From Azospirillum brasilense (GTDB lineage: Bacteria > Pseudomonadota > Alphaproteobacteria > Azospirillales > Azospirillaceae), in contig NZ_VITH01000003.1 of the NCBI RefSeq assembly GCF_007827815.1, forward strand, positions 463,260 through 527,259: a stretch of 64,000 nucleotides of DNA, read 5' to 3'. The notes beneath the pieces are model-generated. The model saw only the letters and a program-made list of their open reading frames with translations, was not told the DNA's origin and ran no database searches. This document shows positions 33,368-45,609 of the stretch, piece by piece. The first letter of the stretch is position 1. Every line of letters starts with the position of its first letter. Made by a program: the position numbers and the translations under genes.

Positions 33368-33457
33368 ATGATCGTCGATTACGCGCTCGGCGGCCTCGTC
33401 GCCGCCGGGCTGCTGGGCTACCTCGTGTACGCCCTGATCCGCCCCGAACGGTTCTGA
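33368..33457 (+). CDS. kdpF: K+-transporting ATPase small subunit KdpF
   Basis: A 29-aa membrane peptide, [20 protein letters not shown] followed by YALIRPERF. The single helix ending in a [13 protein letters not shown] tail is the recognised KdpF pattern (E. coli KdpF is also 29 aa and ends in LINAEAF-like residues). It stabilises the KdpFABC complex in the inner membrane. It has a G-rich ribosome site directly upstream and lies 10 bp before kdpA. Confidence 0.88.
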   Translation: MIVDYALGGLVAAGLLGYLVYALIRPERF

Positions 33458-33467
33458 GGAGACTCCC

Positions 33468-35177
33468 ATGACCGTCAGCGGCTGGATCAACATCCTGCTC
33501 TTCGCCGCCCTCGTGGCCGCCGTGGCGCGCCCGCTCGGCGGCTACATGACGCGGCTGTTCAACGGGGAGCGCACGCTGCTGTCGCCGCTGCTCGGCCCCG
33601 TCGAGCGCGGGCTCTACCGCTTGGCCGGGGTGGACGCGAAGGCGGAGCAGCATTGGGTGACCTACGCCGTCGCCATGCTGCTGTTCAACGCCGCCGGCCT
33701 GCTGCTGCTCTACGCGCTGCAGCGCCTCCAGGGCGTCCTGCCCCTGAACCCTGCGGGCATGGCGGCGGTGCCCGCCGATCTCGCCTTCAACACCGCCGCC
33801 AGCTTCGTCACCAACACGAACTGGCAGAATTACGGCGGCGAAAGCACGATGAGCCATCTCGTGCAGATGGCCGGGCTGACCGTGCAGAACTTCGTGTCGG
33901 CGGCGACCGGCATCGCGCTGGCCGTGGCTCTGGTCCGCGGCTTCACCCGCACCGGGGCGCGGACGGTCGGCAATTTCTGGACCGACCTGACCCGCGGCAC
34001 GCTCTACCTGCTGCTGCCGCTCAGCCTGCTCTACGCGCTGTTCCTGGTCTGGCAGGGCGTGCCGCAGACGCTGGCCGGGACGGTGGACGCCACCACGCTG
34101 GAGGGCGCCCGGCAGACCATCGCGCTCGGCCCCGTCGCCTCGCAGGAGGCGATCAAGATGCTGGGCACCAACGGCGGCGGCTTCTTCAACGCCAACTCCG
34201 CCCATCCCTTCGAGAATCCGAACGCCCTGACCAATCTGGTGCAGATGCTGTCGATCTTCGCCATCGGCGCCGGGTTGACCAACCTGTTCGGGCGTATGGC
34301 CGGAGACGAGCGGCAGGGCTGGGCCATCCTGGCCGCCATGGGCCTGCTGTTTTTCATCGGCGCCGCCGCCGTCTATTGGGCGGAGGCCCAGGGCAACCCG
34401 GCCTTTGCCGCCCTCGGGCTGGACAACGCCGCCGGCAACATGGAGGGCAAGGAGACCCGCTTCGGCATCGCCATGAGCGCCCTGTTCGCCGCGGTGACCA
34501 CGGCAGCCTCCTGCGGCGCGGTCAACGCCATGCACGACAGCTTCATGCCGCTGGGCGGCATGGTGCCGATGGTCAACATGATGCTGGGCGAGGTCATCGT
34601 CGGCGGCGTCGGGGCCGGCCTCTACGGCATGCTGCTGTTCGCCATCGTTACCATGTTCGTCGCCGGGCTGATGGTCGGGCGCACGCCGGAATATCTGGGC
34701 AAGAAGCTGGAGGCGAAGGAGGTCAAGATGACCATGCTTGCCGTCCTCTGCCTGCCCCTGTTGATGCTGGGCGGCACCGCCTTCGCCGTGGTGCTGGACA
34801 CCGGCCTCGCCTCGCTCGCCAACGCCGGACCGCACGGCTTCTCGGAGGCGCTCTACGCCTACGTCTCGGCGGCGGCCAACAACGGCAGCGCCTTCGGCGG
34901 GCTGTCGGGCAACACGCTCTGGTACAACCTGACGCTGGCCGCCGGGATGCTGGTGGGCCGTTTCCTGGTCATCGTGCCGATGCTGGCGGTTGCCGGCTCG
35001 CTCGCCGCCAAGACGCGCAGCGCGGCCTCGGCCGGCACCTTCCCGACCCACGGCGGCCTGTTCGTCGGGCTGCTGGCCGGAGTCATCCTGATCGTCGGCG
35101 GCCTGACCTTCTTCCCGGCGCTCGCCCTCGGCCCGGTGGCCGAGCATCTGGCGATGCGCGCCGGCCTCCTCTTCTGA
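33468..35177 (+). CDS. kdpA: K+-transporting ATPase subunit A, potassium channel subunit
   Basis: A 569-aa protein of about ten membrane segments in which four SKT-type channel repeats form the K+ path. Selectivity-loop regions can be seen in [56 protein letters not shown] and [19 protein letters not shown] 33468 follows GAGGAGACTCCC. Length and motifs are full size, so the gene is intact. It works with KdpB, which hydrolyses ATP, under K+ limitation. Confidence 0.98.
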   Translation: MTVSGWINILLFAALVAAVARPLGGYMTRLFNGERTLLSPLLGPVERGLYRLAGVDAKAEQHWVTYAVAMLLFNAAGLLLLYALQRLQGVLPLNPAGMAAVPADLAFNTAASFVTNTNWQNYGGESTMSHLVQMAGLTVQNFVSAATGIALAVALVRGFTRTGARTVGNFWTDLTRGTLYLLLPLSLLYALFLVWQGVPQTLAGTVDATTLEGARQTIALGPVASQEAIKMLGTNGGGFFNANSAHPFENPNALTNLVQMLSIFAIGAGLTNLFGRMAGDERQGWAILAAMGLLFFIGAAAVYWAEAQGNPAFAALGLDNAAGNMEGKETRFGIAMSALFAAVTTAASCGAVNAMHDSFMPLGGMVPMVNMMLGEVIVGGVGAGLYGMLLFAIVTMFVAGLMVGRTPEYLGKKLEAKEVKMTMLAVLCLPLLMLGGTAFAVVLDTGLASLANAGPHGFSEALYAYVSAAANNGSAFGGLSGNTLWYNLTLAAGMLVGRFLVIVPMLAVAGSLAAKTRSAASAGTFPTHGGLFVGLLAGVILIVGGLTFFPALALGPVAEHLAMRAGLLF

Positions 35178-35190
35178 CCGGGGACCCTCC

Positions 35191-37305
<2,115 letters not shown>

Positions 37306-37315
37306 GGACCCCGCC

Positions 37316-37924
37316 ATGATCAAGGAACTGCGTCCCGCCCTCGTCATGATCGCCGCGCTGACCGTGGTGACCGGGCTGATCTACCCGCTGGCCGTCACCG
37401 GCATCGCCCAGGCCGTCTTTCCCCATCAGGCCAACGGCAGCCTGATCGAGCGGAACGGGACGGTCGTCGGCTCCGCCCTGATCGGCCAGGGCTTTGCCGG
37501 GGAGGGCTATGTCCATGGGCGGCCCTCCGCCACGCTGGGGCCGGACCCGGCCGACCCATCGAAGAGCGTGCCGGCGCCCTACAACGCCGGGGCCTCCGGC
37601 GGCTCCAACCTCGGCCCGACCGCCCAGGCGCTGGCCGACCGGGTGCGGGAGGAGACGGAGCGGTTGAAGGCCGAGAATCCGGGCGTCCCGGTGCCGGTCG
37701 AGCTGGTGACGGCCTCGGCCAGCGGTCTCGACCCGCATCTGTCGCCCGCCGCCGCCGACTTCCAGGTTCCCCGGATCGCCCGCGCCCGTGGCATTACGGA
37801 GGCCCAGGTCCGCGCCCTGGTCGCCCTGAGCACCGAGCCCTCATTGCTCGGACCGCTGGCGGAACCGGTGGTCAACGTGCTGCGGCTCAATCTCGCCCTC
37901 GACGCCGCCACGGCGACGCATTAG
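37316..37924 (+). CDS. kdpC: K+-transporting ATPase subunit C
   Basis: A 202-aa protein with one N-terminal membrane helix ([20 protein letters not shown]) and a periplasmic domain. The segments [31 protein letters not shown] and [20 protein letters not shown] are KdpC signatures. It acts as an assembly and K+-affinity factor for KdpFAB. It is full length. kdpD follows after 88 bp containing GC-rich dyads, which may modulate expression of the sensor genes relative to the pump. Confidence 0.97.
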   Translation: MIKELRPALVMIAALTVVTGLIYPLAVTGIAQAVFPHQANGSLIERNGTVVGSALIGQGFAGEGYVHGRPSATLGPDPADPSKSVPAPYNAGASGGSNLGPTAQALADRVREETERLKAENPGVPVPVELVTASASGLDPHLSPAAADFQVPRIARARGITEAQVRALVALSTEPSLLGPLAEPVVNVLRLNLALDAATATH

Positions 37925-38012
37925 CTGAAGGTCAACAGGCGGCCCCGCTCCGTCTCCCGCGCCGGCGGGGGAGGGGAGGAGAGGCCGCCGATCCGTTCTG
38001 AAAGCCGCCCCG

Positions 38013-40757
38013 ATGCCGAACGACCGAACCGCCGCTACCGCCCGGCCTTCGCCTGACGCGCTCCTGCGCGCGGCGGCGCGGGAGGGGCGCGGGCGGCTGA
38101 AGCTGTTCCTGGGTGCGGCCCCCGGCGTCGGCAAGACCTACGAGATGCTGCTGACCGCCCAGGCCAAGCGGCGCGACGGGGTGGACGTGGTGGCCGGCGT
38201 GGTCGAGACCCATGGCCGGCGCGAGACCGAGGCGCTGATCGCCGGGCTGGAGGTCATTCCCCGCCGCAAGGTCGAGTACAAGGGCCGCCGGCTCGACGAG
38301 ATGGACCTCGACGCCATCCTCGCCCGCCGCCCGGCCATCGTGCTGGTGGACGAGCTGGCCCACACGAACGCCCCCGGCAGCCGGCACGCCAAGCGCTACC
38401 TCGACGTGGAGGAGATCCTCGCCGCCGGGATCGACGTCTACACGACGATGAACATCCAGCATGTGGAGAGCCTGAACGACGTCGTCGCCCGGATCACCCG
38501 CGTCCGCGTGCGCGAGACGGTGCCGGACTCGATCCTCGACCGCGCCGACGACATCGAGGTCATCGACATCACGCCGGACGACCTGATCCAGCGGTTGAAG
38601 GACGGCAAGGTCTATGTCCCGCGCACCGCCGAGCGGGCGATCCGCCACTATTTCTCCCCCGGCAACCTGACGGCGCTGCGCGAGCTGGCGTTGCGCCGCA
38701 CCGCCCAGCGGGTGGACGACCAGCTTCTCACCCACATGCAGGCCCACGCCATCGCCGGTCCCTGGGCGGCGGGGGAGCGGCTGCTGGTCTGCGTGAACGA
38801 GGACCCGGCCTGCGCCGCCGTCGTCCGTTACGCCCGCCGTCAGGCCGAGCGGCTGCGCGCCCACTGGACCGCGCTGCATGTCGAGACTCCGCGCAGCCTG
38901 CGCCTGAGCGAGGCCGAGCGCGACCGCATCGCCGACGCGCTGCGGCTGGTCGAAAAGCTGGGCGGCGAGGCGGTGACCATCCCCGGCGGCGATGTCGCCG
39001 GCACGGTGGTCGAGTATGCGCGGACCAACAACGTCGCCCACATCGTCATCGCCAAGTCCCACCGCGGCCCCTGGGCGGAGCTGCTGCGCAGCTCGATCGC
39101 CTTCACCTTGATCCGGCAGGCCGGCGGCATCAGCGTGCACGTCATCGCCGACGACGCCGAGGAGCCGATCCCGCCCAAGACCGTGCGCACCGCGGCCCCC
39201 CGGCGCCCGGCGCTGTCCGGCTGGCCCTATGCCGCCGCCACCGGCTACGTCGCGCTGGCGTTGGGCGTCGGGGAGGTGCTTCAGCAGGTGCTCGACGTCA
39301 GCAACGTCGCGCTGGTCTTCCTGACGGCGGTGCTGGCCAGCGCGGTGGCCGGCGGGCTGGGGCCGTCGCTCTACGCCTGCGTCGCCAGCATCCTGGCCTT
39401 CAACTACTTCTTCCTGAACCCGCTCTACACCTTTTCCATCGCCGATCCGGAGAACATCGTCGCGCTGTTCTTCTTCGCGGTGGTCGCGGTGATCGCCAGC
39501 AACCTGACCGCCCGCGTGCGCGCCCAGGCCGTCACCGCCCGGCTGCGCGCCAAGACGACCGAGGACCTCTACGGCTTCAGCCGCAAGCTGGCCGGCGTGG
39601 TCACCATGGACGATCTGCTGTGGGCGACCGCCCACCAGATCGCGGCGATGCTGAAGGTGCATGTGGTCCTGCTGCTGCCCGACGGCGGCACCGTGTCCGT
39701 CCGCGCCGGCTACCCGCCGGAGGACGAGCTGCGCGAGGCCGACCTCGCCGCCGCCGTCTGGGCCTGGGAGAACAACCGGCCGGCCGGGCGCGGCTCGGAC
39801 ACGCTGCCCGGCGCCAAGTGGCTGTTCCTTCCCCTGCGCACCGGGCGCGGCCCGGTCGGGGTGGTCGGCATCGACACCGACACCGCCCGCACCGGCAAGC
39901 CCGGCGCCCTGCTGACCCCCGACCAGCGCCGGCTGCTCGACGCGCTGACCGATCAGGCCGCTCTCGCCATCGAGCGCGTCACCCTGGCGGAGGATGTGGA
40001 CCGCGCCCGACTGGCCGCCGAGACGGAGCGGCTGCGCTCGGCCCTGCTCACCTCGATCTCCCACGACCTGCGGACGCCGCTGGCCTCCATCCTGGGATCG
40101 GCGACCAGCCTGACCGCCTACGGCGCCGGGATGGACGAGGCGTCGCGCCGCGACCTCGCCGCCACCATCCAGGAGGAGGCGGAGCGGCTGAACCGCTTCA
40201 TCGCCAACCTGCTGGACATGACGCGCCTGGAATCGGGAGCGATCCGTCCGCGCACCGGCCCGGTCGATCTGGCCGAGACGGTGGGCAGCGCGCTGGGGCG
40301 GGCGGGGCGCATCCTGGCCGGGCACCGGGTGGACGTCGATCTGGCCGCCGACCTGCCGATGCTGGAGGCGGACGACGTGCTGTTCGAACAGGTTCTCTTC
40401 AATCTGCTGGACAACGCGGCCAAATACGCGCCAACAGGCTCGCGGATCGAGGTCGGGGCGTCGCGGGAGGACGGTCGGGTGCGCATCGAGGTGCGGGACG
40501 AGGGCGACGGCATCCCGGCGGCGGATGTCGAGCGCATCTTCGACAAGTTCTACCGCGTCCAGGCCCAGGACCGGCAGCGCGCCGGGACCGGGCTGGGGCT
40601 GGCGATCTGCCGCGGCTTCGTCGAGGCGATGGGCGGCACCATCGCCGCCGGCAACCGCAAGGACCGCTCCGGCGCCGTCTTCACCCTGACCATGCCCGCC
40701 GCCGCCGCCCTGCCCGATCTTGAGGGGCCCGGCCTTGAGGAAGAGGGGACGCCATGA
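38013..40757 (+). CDS. kdpD: Osmosensitive K+ channel histidine kinase KdpD
   Basis: A 914-aa sensor kinase. The KdpD domain carries Walker A near residue 34 (GAAPGVGKTYEML) and the HTNAPGSRHAKRYLDVEEIL segment. A Usp-like region spans roughly residues 250-375. Four membrane helices lie near residues 405-500 (LPLYTFSIADPENIV region). A GAF-like segment follows, then the kinase core with the phospho-accepting His684 in SISHDLRTPLASILG, an N-box NLLDNAAKYAP and G-boxes DEGDGIP and GTGLGLAIC. It senses K+ limitation and turgor and phosphorylates KdpE. It overlaps kdpE by four bases. Confidence 0.98.
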   Translation: MPNDRTAATARPSPDALLRAAAREGRGRLKLFLGAAPGVGKTYEMLLTAQAKRRDGVDVVAGVVETHGRRETEALIAGLEVIPRRKVEYKGRRLDEMDLDAILARRPAIVLVDELAHTNAPGSRHAKRYLDVEEILAAGIDVYTTMNIQHVESLNDVVARITRVRVRETVPDSILDRADDIEVIDITPDDLIQRLKDGKVYVPRTAERAIRHYFSPGNLTALRELALRRTAQRVDDQLLTHMQAHAIAGPWAAGERLLVCVNEDPACAAVVRYARRQAERLRAHWTALHVETPRSLRLSEAERDRIADALRLVEKLGGEAVTIPGGDVAGTVVEYARTNNVAHIVIAKSHRGPWAELLRSSIAFTLIRQAGGISVHVIADDAEEPIPPKTVRTAAPRRPALSGWPYAAATGYVALALGVGEVLQQVLDVSNVALVFLTAVLASAVAGGLGPSLYACVASILAFNYFFLNPLYTFSIADPENIVALFFFAVVAVIASNLTARVRAQAVTARLRAKTTEDLYGFSRKLAGVVTMDDLLWATAHQIAAMLKVHVVLLLPDGGTVSVRAGYPPEDELREADLAAAVWAWENNRPAGRGSDTLPGAKWLFLPLRTGRGPVGVVGIDTDTARTGKPGALLTPDQRRLLDALTDQAALAIERVTLAEDVDRARLAAETERLRSALLTSISHDLRTPLASILGSATSLTAYGAGMDEASRRDLAATIQEEAERLNRFIANLLDMTRLESGAIRPRTGPVDLAETVGSALGRAGRILAGHRVDVDLAADLPMLEADDVLFEQVLFNLLDNAAKYAPTGSRIEVGASREDGRVRIEVRDEGDGIPAADVERIFDKFYRVQAQDRQRAGTGLGLAICRGFVEAMGGTIAAGNRKDRSGAVFTLTMPAAAALPDLEGPGLEEEGTP

Positions 40758-41452
40758 GGTCGGACACCCTGCCGCTGCGCGTCCTGGTGGTGGACGACGA
40801 GCCGCCGATCCGCCGCTTCCTGCGCACCACCCTGTCCGCCCAGGGCTACGACATCGCCGAGGCGGAGGACGGGGCGGGCGCACTGGAGGCGATGCGGCGG
40901 CGCCCGCCGGACCTGCTGGTGCTCGACCTCGGCCTGCCGGGGATCGGCGGGCTGGAGGTGATCCGCCGCCTGCGCGCCGACGGTGTGGCCGCCCCGATCA
41001 TCGTGCTGTCCAGCCGCGCCGACGAGGCGGGAAAGGTGGAGGCTCTGGACCTCGGCGCCGACGACTATGTGACCAAGCCCTTCGGCATGGACGAGCTTCT
41101 CGCCCGCATCCGCGCCGCGCTGCGCCACCGCCTGCAGCAGCAGGGGGAGCGCCCGCTGTTCCGCAGCGGCGACCTCGCCGTCGATCTGGTGCGGCGGATC
41201 GTGACCGTCCGCGGCGCCGAGGTGAAGCTGTCGCCCCGCGAATACGACCTGCTGCGCCTGCTGGTCGCCCATGCCGGCAAGGTGCTGACCCACCGCTTCA
41301 TCCTGAAGGAGGTCTGGGGGGCGGACACCGACGTGCAGTATCTGCGCATCTACATCCGCCAGCTCCGCCAGAAGATCGAGGCGGAGCCGGAGCGCCCCTC
41401 GCACATCCTGACCGAGACCGGGGTCGGCTACCGGCTGCGCGCGCCGGACTGA
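40754..41452 (+). CDS. kdpE: Two-component response regulator KdpE
   Basis: A 232-aa OmpR-family regulator. The receiver has the acidic pair DDE near residues 14-16, the phosphorylation site Asp58 in LLVLDLGLPG and Lys108-region VTKPFGMDELLARI. The C-terminal winged helix includes VKLSPREYDLLRLLVAHAGK and YIRQLRQKIE. The ATG overlaps the kdpD stop. When phosphorylated by KdpD it activates the kdp promoter. The likely control region is 33094-33270, although a canonical E. coli-type box is not evident. Confidence 0.97.
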   Translation: MRSDTLPLRVLVVDDEPPIRRFLRTTLSAQGYDIAEAEDGAGALEAMRRRPPDLLVLDLGLPGIGGLEVIRRLRADGVAAPIIVLSSRADEAGKVEALDLGADDYVTKPFGMDELLARIRAALRHRLQQQGERPLFRSGDLAVDLVRRIVTVRGAEVKLSPREYDLLRLLVAHAGKVLTHRFILKEVWGADTDVQYLRIYIRQLRQKIEAEPERPSHILTETGVGYRLRAPD

Positions 41453-41622
41453 TCCCGCCCTCACCTCCATTGCAACCCACCGCTGCACGCCAAACCTGCT
41501 GCGCCGTGGTTGGATTCGTGCGACAGAACCCCCAGGGCCGCTGTTCCTGGCGAATGCCCCAACAAAAAAGATGACCGCACACCGCCATTGAACCCAACCG
41601 CAGCTTTCGAAGAGATTTTCAT

Positions 41623-42282
41623 ATGGAAAGCGTCGATCTCTGGTCGCAGCTCACCGCCCTCGGGCAGGTGGTCGCCATCGACCTCGTTCTCGCCGGCGAC
41701 AACGCCATCGTGGTCGGCATGGCCGCCGCCGCCGTTCCCGTGGAGCAGCGCCGCAAGGTAATCGTCTGGGGCATCGGTGCCGCCATCATCCTGCGCATCT
41801 TCTTCGCCCTGATCACCACCCAGCTTCTTGCCATCATCGGGCTGACCCTGGCCGGCGGCGTGCTGCTGCTGTGGGTCTGCTGGAAGATGTTCCGCGAGCT
41901 GCGCTCCGGAGGGGCGGATGAGGTAACACCCGACGAGGCGCTGGCCGCAACCGGCTCCGGCTCCGGGGACGCCGCGGTCGGTGCGGCGGTGGCGACGACC
42001 ACCTTCGGCGCGGCGGTCTGGCATATCGTGGTGGCCGACGTGTCGATGTCACTGGACAATGTGCTGGCGGTGGCCGGTGCGGCCAAGGACCATCCGACGG
42101 TCCTGGTCCTCGGCCTGCTGCTGTCGGTCATCCTGATGGGCGCCGCGGCCAACGTGATCGCCCACATCCTGCACAAGCACCGCTGGATCGGCTGGATCGG
42201 CCTCGCCATCATCACCTATGTGGCGCTCGACATGATCTGGCGCGGCGGCAACGAGGTGCTGACCCAGGCCCATCTGCTCTGA
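41623..42282 (+). CDS. TerC family integral membrane protein (YjbE/Alx-like)
   Basis: A 219-aa protein with about seven hydrophobic segments. The two TerC hallmark helices are seen, each with an Asp-Asn pair: DLVLAGDNAIVVGMAAA near the N-terminus and VADVSMSLDNVLAVAGA in the second half. Such proteins are linked to metal (manganese, calcium) export or tellurite resistance. Many are controlled by a Mn2+-sensing yybP-ykoY riboswitch, but I do not see its conserved core in the 170-bp leader. It is a single gene after kdpE. Confidence 0.9.
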   Translation: MESVDLWSQLTALGQVVAIDLVLAGDNAIVVGMAAAAVPVEQRRKVIVWGIGAAIILRIFFALITTQLLAIIGLTLAGGVLLLWVCWKMFRELRSGGADEVTPDEALAATGSGSGDAAVGAAVATTTFGAAVWHIVVADVSMSLDNVLAVAGAAKDHPTVLVLGLLLSVILMGAAANVIAHILHKHRWIGWIGLAIITYVALDMIWRGGNEVLTQAHLL

Positions 42283-42317
42283 CGCGTCACCATGTCCCTT
42301 GCCCGCCCCAGGGGCTG

Positions 42318-43523
42318 TCACCCCGCAACGCCGTCGAGTTCCGGCATCCGCCAGTTCCCGCCGAGGTCGGCGTTGCGCAGCAGCAGGAACAGCTCGTCCT
42401 GCGAGCGGGTGACGGCGGTGTAGAGCCAGCGCCACTTGTGCTCGCGGAAGGCGGCCGAGTCGTCGAGCACGGTGACCGATGGGAACTCCGACCCCTGGGC
42501 GGAATGGCAGGTGATCATCCAGGCCCAATCGAACTGCTGCACGTCGCGCTCCACCCGCGGTGCCTTGGTCTCGCCGCTGTAGTGGGCCTGGAACATCCAG
42601 GGGTGGACCATCAGCTTGCTGCGGGGTTTCACCTCGTCCTCCATATGGACGCCGAGCGACCACAGCCCGTCCTGGCGGCCCCGCCCCTCGGCCGCCGGGC
42701 GGGTCAGCGTGCCGATCATGCCGTTGAACAGCCCCTCCTCGCGGTCGTTGCGGCGGCAGATCACCCGCTCGCCGGCCTGGGGCATCACCGTGTCGAAGCC
42801 GTGGCGGGTGCGGATGCGCCGGGTGAAGTCGGTGCGCACACGGTGGGTGCCGCAGATGGTCTGGGTGTCCACCCGCAGGGCCAGCGGCTCGGTCACCCGG
42901 TTCAGCGGCAGCACATGGGCGTTCCCGGCGGTGCCGAAACGGCGCGGCAGCTCCTGCCGACGCAGCAGATGGGCGAGCCGGATCACCGGGCTCTCCCGCG
43001 CCGTGCGGTGCGGCTCGACCAGCCGGAAATCCGGCTCGCCCTTGGTCAGCGTGCCCTGGCCGGTCACCGGGGGGAGCTGGTAGTCGTCGGCGATCATCAG
43101 GATCTTCTTGCCGGAGCGCAGCAGATCGCCCGCCACGTCGTCCCCGACCATCGAGCCCTCGTCGCAGACGATCAAGTCGGCCTCGGCGAACTTGCCCTCC
43201 GACTTGCGGGCGAAGAACAGCTCGCCGGTGTCGTCGTCCTGCCGCGGCGCGTAGATCAGCGAATGCAGCGTCGCCGCCCGGTCGATGCCCTTGCGGCGCA
43301 GCACCTGCGCGGCCTTGCCGGTGGGCGCGCCGACCACGAAATTCTCCAGGTTGCGGCGGTCCTGGAGGTGGTCCAGCGCGAAGACGGTGGTCTTGGTCTT
43401 GCCGGTCCCAGCCTCGCCGGCCAGCCAGAACATCTGGGGGGCCGCGGGGTCGGCGTACCAGGCGTCGATGGCCTGGATCGCCCGGAACTGCTCGTCGGTC
43501 GGGGTGTCGGTGGTGCTGGGCAT
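42318..43523 (-). CDS. RecD-like ATP-dependent DNA helicase, short form
   Basis: A 401-aa superfamily 1B helicase. Motif I (Walker A) is GEAGTGKTKT at residues 36-45, motif II is DEGSM at 121-125 and motif III lies in MIADDYQLPPVTGQG. Motif VI-like sequences are HSAQGSEFPSVTVLDD and RWLYTAVTRSQDELFLL. RecD2 proteins are ~700 aa and RecD ~600. This one lacks the N-terminal accessory domain and retains just the two motor domains. It is not next to recB or recC. The gene is read in the same direction as the MFS gene upstream, 65 bp away. Confidence 0.9.
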   Translation of the reverse strand: MPSTTDTPTDEQFRAIQAIDAWYADPAAPQMFWLAGEAGTGKTKTTVFALDHLQDRRNLENFVVGAPTGKAAQVLRRKGIDRAATLHSLIYAPRQDDDTGELFFARKSEGKFAEADLIVCDEGSMVGDDVAGDLLRSGKKILMIADDYQLPPVTGQGTLTKGEPDFRLVEPHRTARESPVIRLAHLLRRQELPRRFGTAGNAHVLPLNRVTEPLALRVDTQTICGTHRVRTDFTRRIRTRHGFDTVMPQAGERVICRRNDREEGLFNGMIGTLTRPAAEGRGRQDGLWSLGVHMEDEVKPRSKLMVHPWMFQAHYSGETKAPRVERDVQQFDWAWMITCHSAQGSEFPSVTVLDDSAAFREHKWRWLYTAVTRSQDELFLLLRNADLGGNWRMPELDGVAG

Positions 43524-43588
43524 GGAGCGCGGGGGAGGGGGCTGCTGGGCGGGACACAGTAGCCCGCCCGGCTGCCCGCGGCCAAGCC

Positions 43589-44782
43589 TTACGGCTCCGC
43601 CCGGAAAGGGCCGCTGATGAGGCGGCGCAGGCCGGCGAACAGGGTCAGCCCGCCCGACACCACCCCGACATAGACGAACAGCGCGTCATGCCCGAACAAC
43701 TCCATGGCCGCCGTCGCCAGCAGCGGGCCGAGGGCGGCGCCCAACGCCCAGGCGAGCAGCAGCGCGCTGGCCAGCGGAACCGTCTCCTCCACCGTCACAT
43801 GGTCGTTGGCGTGGGCCACGCAGATCGCGTAGAGCGACAGCGCCGCGCTGCCCCACAGGGTGAACAGGCCGAGCAGGACGGTCTGCGGCGCCGCCCCGCC
43901 GGGCGGGTTGGCGAAGGCGGCGATCAGGAAGGCGGCGACCGTCGCCACCGCGGACACCGCGAAGATCACCAGCCGCCGGTCGTGCCGGTCGGAAAACCGG
44001 CCGATCGGCCATTGCAGCACCACGCTGCCCACCTGGATGCCCGACATGATCAGCGCGACCCCGGCGGCGGGCAGGGCCAGCCCGGCGAGCCAGGCCGGGC
44101 CGATGCCGGTGACCGCGGTGTTGCACAGCCCGACCATCAGGCAGCCGGCGAAGGCCACCGGCGCCCGCCGCACATACTGCCAGGGCGAGGGCGCCGGCCC
44201 CTTCGGCGCGGCGCTGGCCGGCGGGCGGATCACAGCCACCGGAACCAGCGACAGGCCGTAGCAGCCCGCCGCCAGGACGGTCAGCCACAGGGCCGACAGG
44301 TTCGGGCTGGCGAGCAGCATCTGGCCGCCGATCACCGCCACCTTGCAGGCGATCATGTAGAGGGAGAAGACGCTGCCCCGCGACCCCGGCGGCGATAGGG
44401 CGGCCAGACCGCTTTCCGCGACGGTGAGCATCCCGACGTAGGACACCCCCATCAGCAGCCGCAGCCCGACCCAGGCCTGGGCGTCGGGCAGCAGGTTCAG
44501 CAGCAGCGTGGCGGCGGCGGCGAGCAGCCCGAAGGCGGCGAAGGACCACACCCCGCCCACCCGGCGGATCATCCAGGGGGCGGCCCAGCAGCCCAGCACG
44601 AAGCCGACCGAATAGGCCGAGGCCACCGCCCCGACGACCAGCGGCGGGGCCGCCGCCTCGGCGAGGCGGAGCGGCAGCAGGATCTGCAGGATGCCGTTGG
44701 CGACCTGGATGACGCAGACGCCGAGGATCAGCGCGGCCAGCACCATGAGCGGCGAGGCGGGCGCCCGTTGGGTGTGGAGCAA
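43589..44782 (-). CDS. MFS transporter, YcaD/UMF-like
   Basis: A 397-aa carrier with twelve hydrophobic segments. The N-terminal half holds SAYSVGFVLGCWAAPWMIRR and RLLMGVSYVGMLTVAESGLA, motifs of the YcaD branch. The loop GRFSDRHDRRLVIF between helices 8 and 9 is a repeat of MFS motif A. No substrate can be assigned. It starts 13 bp beyond the end of the amino-acid ABC ATPase gene on the same strand and may be cotranscribed with that importer. Confidence 0.88.
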   Translation of the reverse strand: MLHTQRAPASPLMVLAALILGVCVIQVANGILQILLPLRLAEAAAPPLVVGAVASAYSVGFVLGCWAAPWMIRRVGGVWSFAAFGLLAAAATLLLNLLPDAQAWVGLRLLMGVSYVGMLTVAESGLAALSPPGSRGSVFSLYMIACKVAVIGGQMLLASPNLSALWLTVLAAGCYGLSLVPVAVIRPPASAAPKGPAPSPWQYVRRAPVAFAGCLMVGLCNTAVTGIGPAWLAGLALPAAGVALIMSGIQVGSVVLQWPIGRFSDRHDRRLVIFAVSAVATVAAFLIAAFANPPGGAAPQTVLLGLFTLWGSAALSLYAICVAHANDHVTVEETVPLASALLLAWALGAALGPLLATAAMELFGHDALFVYVGVVSGGLTLFAGLRRLISGPFRAEP

Positions 44783-44795
44783 GATGGACGGGGCG

Positions 44796-45605
44796 TCAGT
44801 GGTTGCCGGGCAGGGTGTCCAGCGGGTCGTCGGCCGGCGGCTGCGGGCGGGCGCCGGCCAGGTGGCCGTCCACCAGCGCGCGCAGGAAGCCGCGGGTGCG
44901 CTCCTGGGTCGGGTTGGTGAAGATCTGCTCCGGCGAACCGGACTCGACGATGCGCCCGTCGGCCATGACGACCACGGTGTCGGCGACCTCGCGGGCGAAG
45001 CCCATCTCGTGGGTCACCACCATCATGGTCATGCCTTCCTCGGCCAGCGTCTTCATGACCTGCAGCACCTCGCCGACCAGCTCGGGGTCGAGGGCGGAGG
45101 TCGGCTCGTCGAACAGCATCACCTTCGGCTTCATGGCGAGCGCGCGGGCGATGGCGGCGCGTTGCTTCTGCCCGCCCGACAGGGTGGACGGATAGACGTC
45201 GGCCTTGTCGCCCAGCCCGACCTTGCGCAGCAGCTCCATGGCCAGCTCCCGCGCCTCGGCTTTGGCCATGCCGCGCACCACGACGGGGGCGCGCATGACG
45301 TTCTCCACCGTGGTCATGTGCGGGAACAGGTTGAAGGACTGGAAGACCATGCCGGTCTCGGCGCGGAGCGCGTTCAGCTCCTTGTCGGGCAGCGGCTTGC
45401 CGTCGGCGATGATGGTGCGGTGGTTGATGCGGATCTCGCCGCGGTCGGCGGTCTCCAGGCAGTTGCAGCAGCGCAGCAGCGTGCTCTTGCCCGACCCGGA
45501 CGGGCCGATGACCACGGTGGTGCGCGACGGCGGCACGGTCAGGCTGACGTCCTTCAGCACCTCGGTGCTGCCGAAGCTCTTGTAGACGTTGCGGATCTCG
45601 ATCAC
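44796..45605 (-). CDS. Polar amino-acid ABC transporter ATP-binding protein (HisP/GlnQ type)
   Basis: A 269-aa ATPase. Walker [10 protein letters not shown] is at residues 34-42, the Q-loop lies in [19 protein letters not shown], the signature is [16 protein letters not shown], Walker B is [17 protein letters not shown] and the H-loop is [14 protein letters not shown]. This is the HisP/GlnQ pattern for polar amino acids. It is the third gene of a minus-strand receptor-permease-ATPase operon with a 4-bp gap to the permease. A 25-residue polar extension follows the usual C-terminus. The adjacent hut genes hint at histidine or a related ligand. Confidence 0.95.
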   Translation of the reverse strand: MIEIRNVYKSFGSTEVLKDVSLTVPPSRTTVVIGPSGSGKSTLLRCCNCLETADRGEIRINHRTIIADGKPLPDKELNALRAETGMVFQSFNLFPHMTTVENVMRAPVVVRGMAKAEARELAMELLRKVGLGDKADVYPSTLSGGQKQRAAIARALAMKPKVMLFDEPTSALDPELVGEVLQVMKTLAEEGMTMMVVTHEMGFAREVADTVVVMADGRIVESGSPEQIFTNPTQERTRGFLRALVDGHLAGARPQPPADDPLDTLPGNH

Positions 45606-45609
45606 CGGC

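Noticed and set aside
37932..40883. A 983-codon minus-strand frame opposite kdpD
   Set aside because: It mirrors kdpD codon by codon, with biased composition and no motif. kdpD is complete with all kinase boxes.
41453..41622. yybP-ykoY manganese riboswitch upstream of the TerC-family gene
   Set aside because: Such genes often have one, but the conserved core and paired helices could not be found by eye in this leader. A covariance-model search would settle it.
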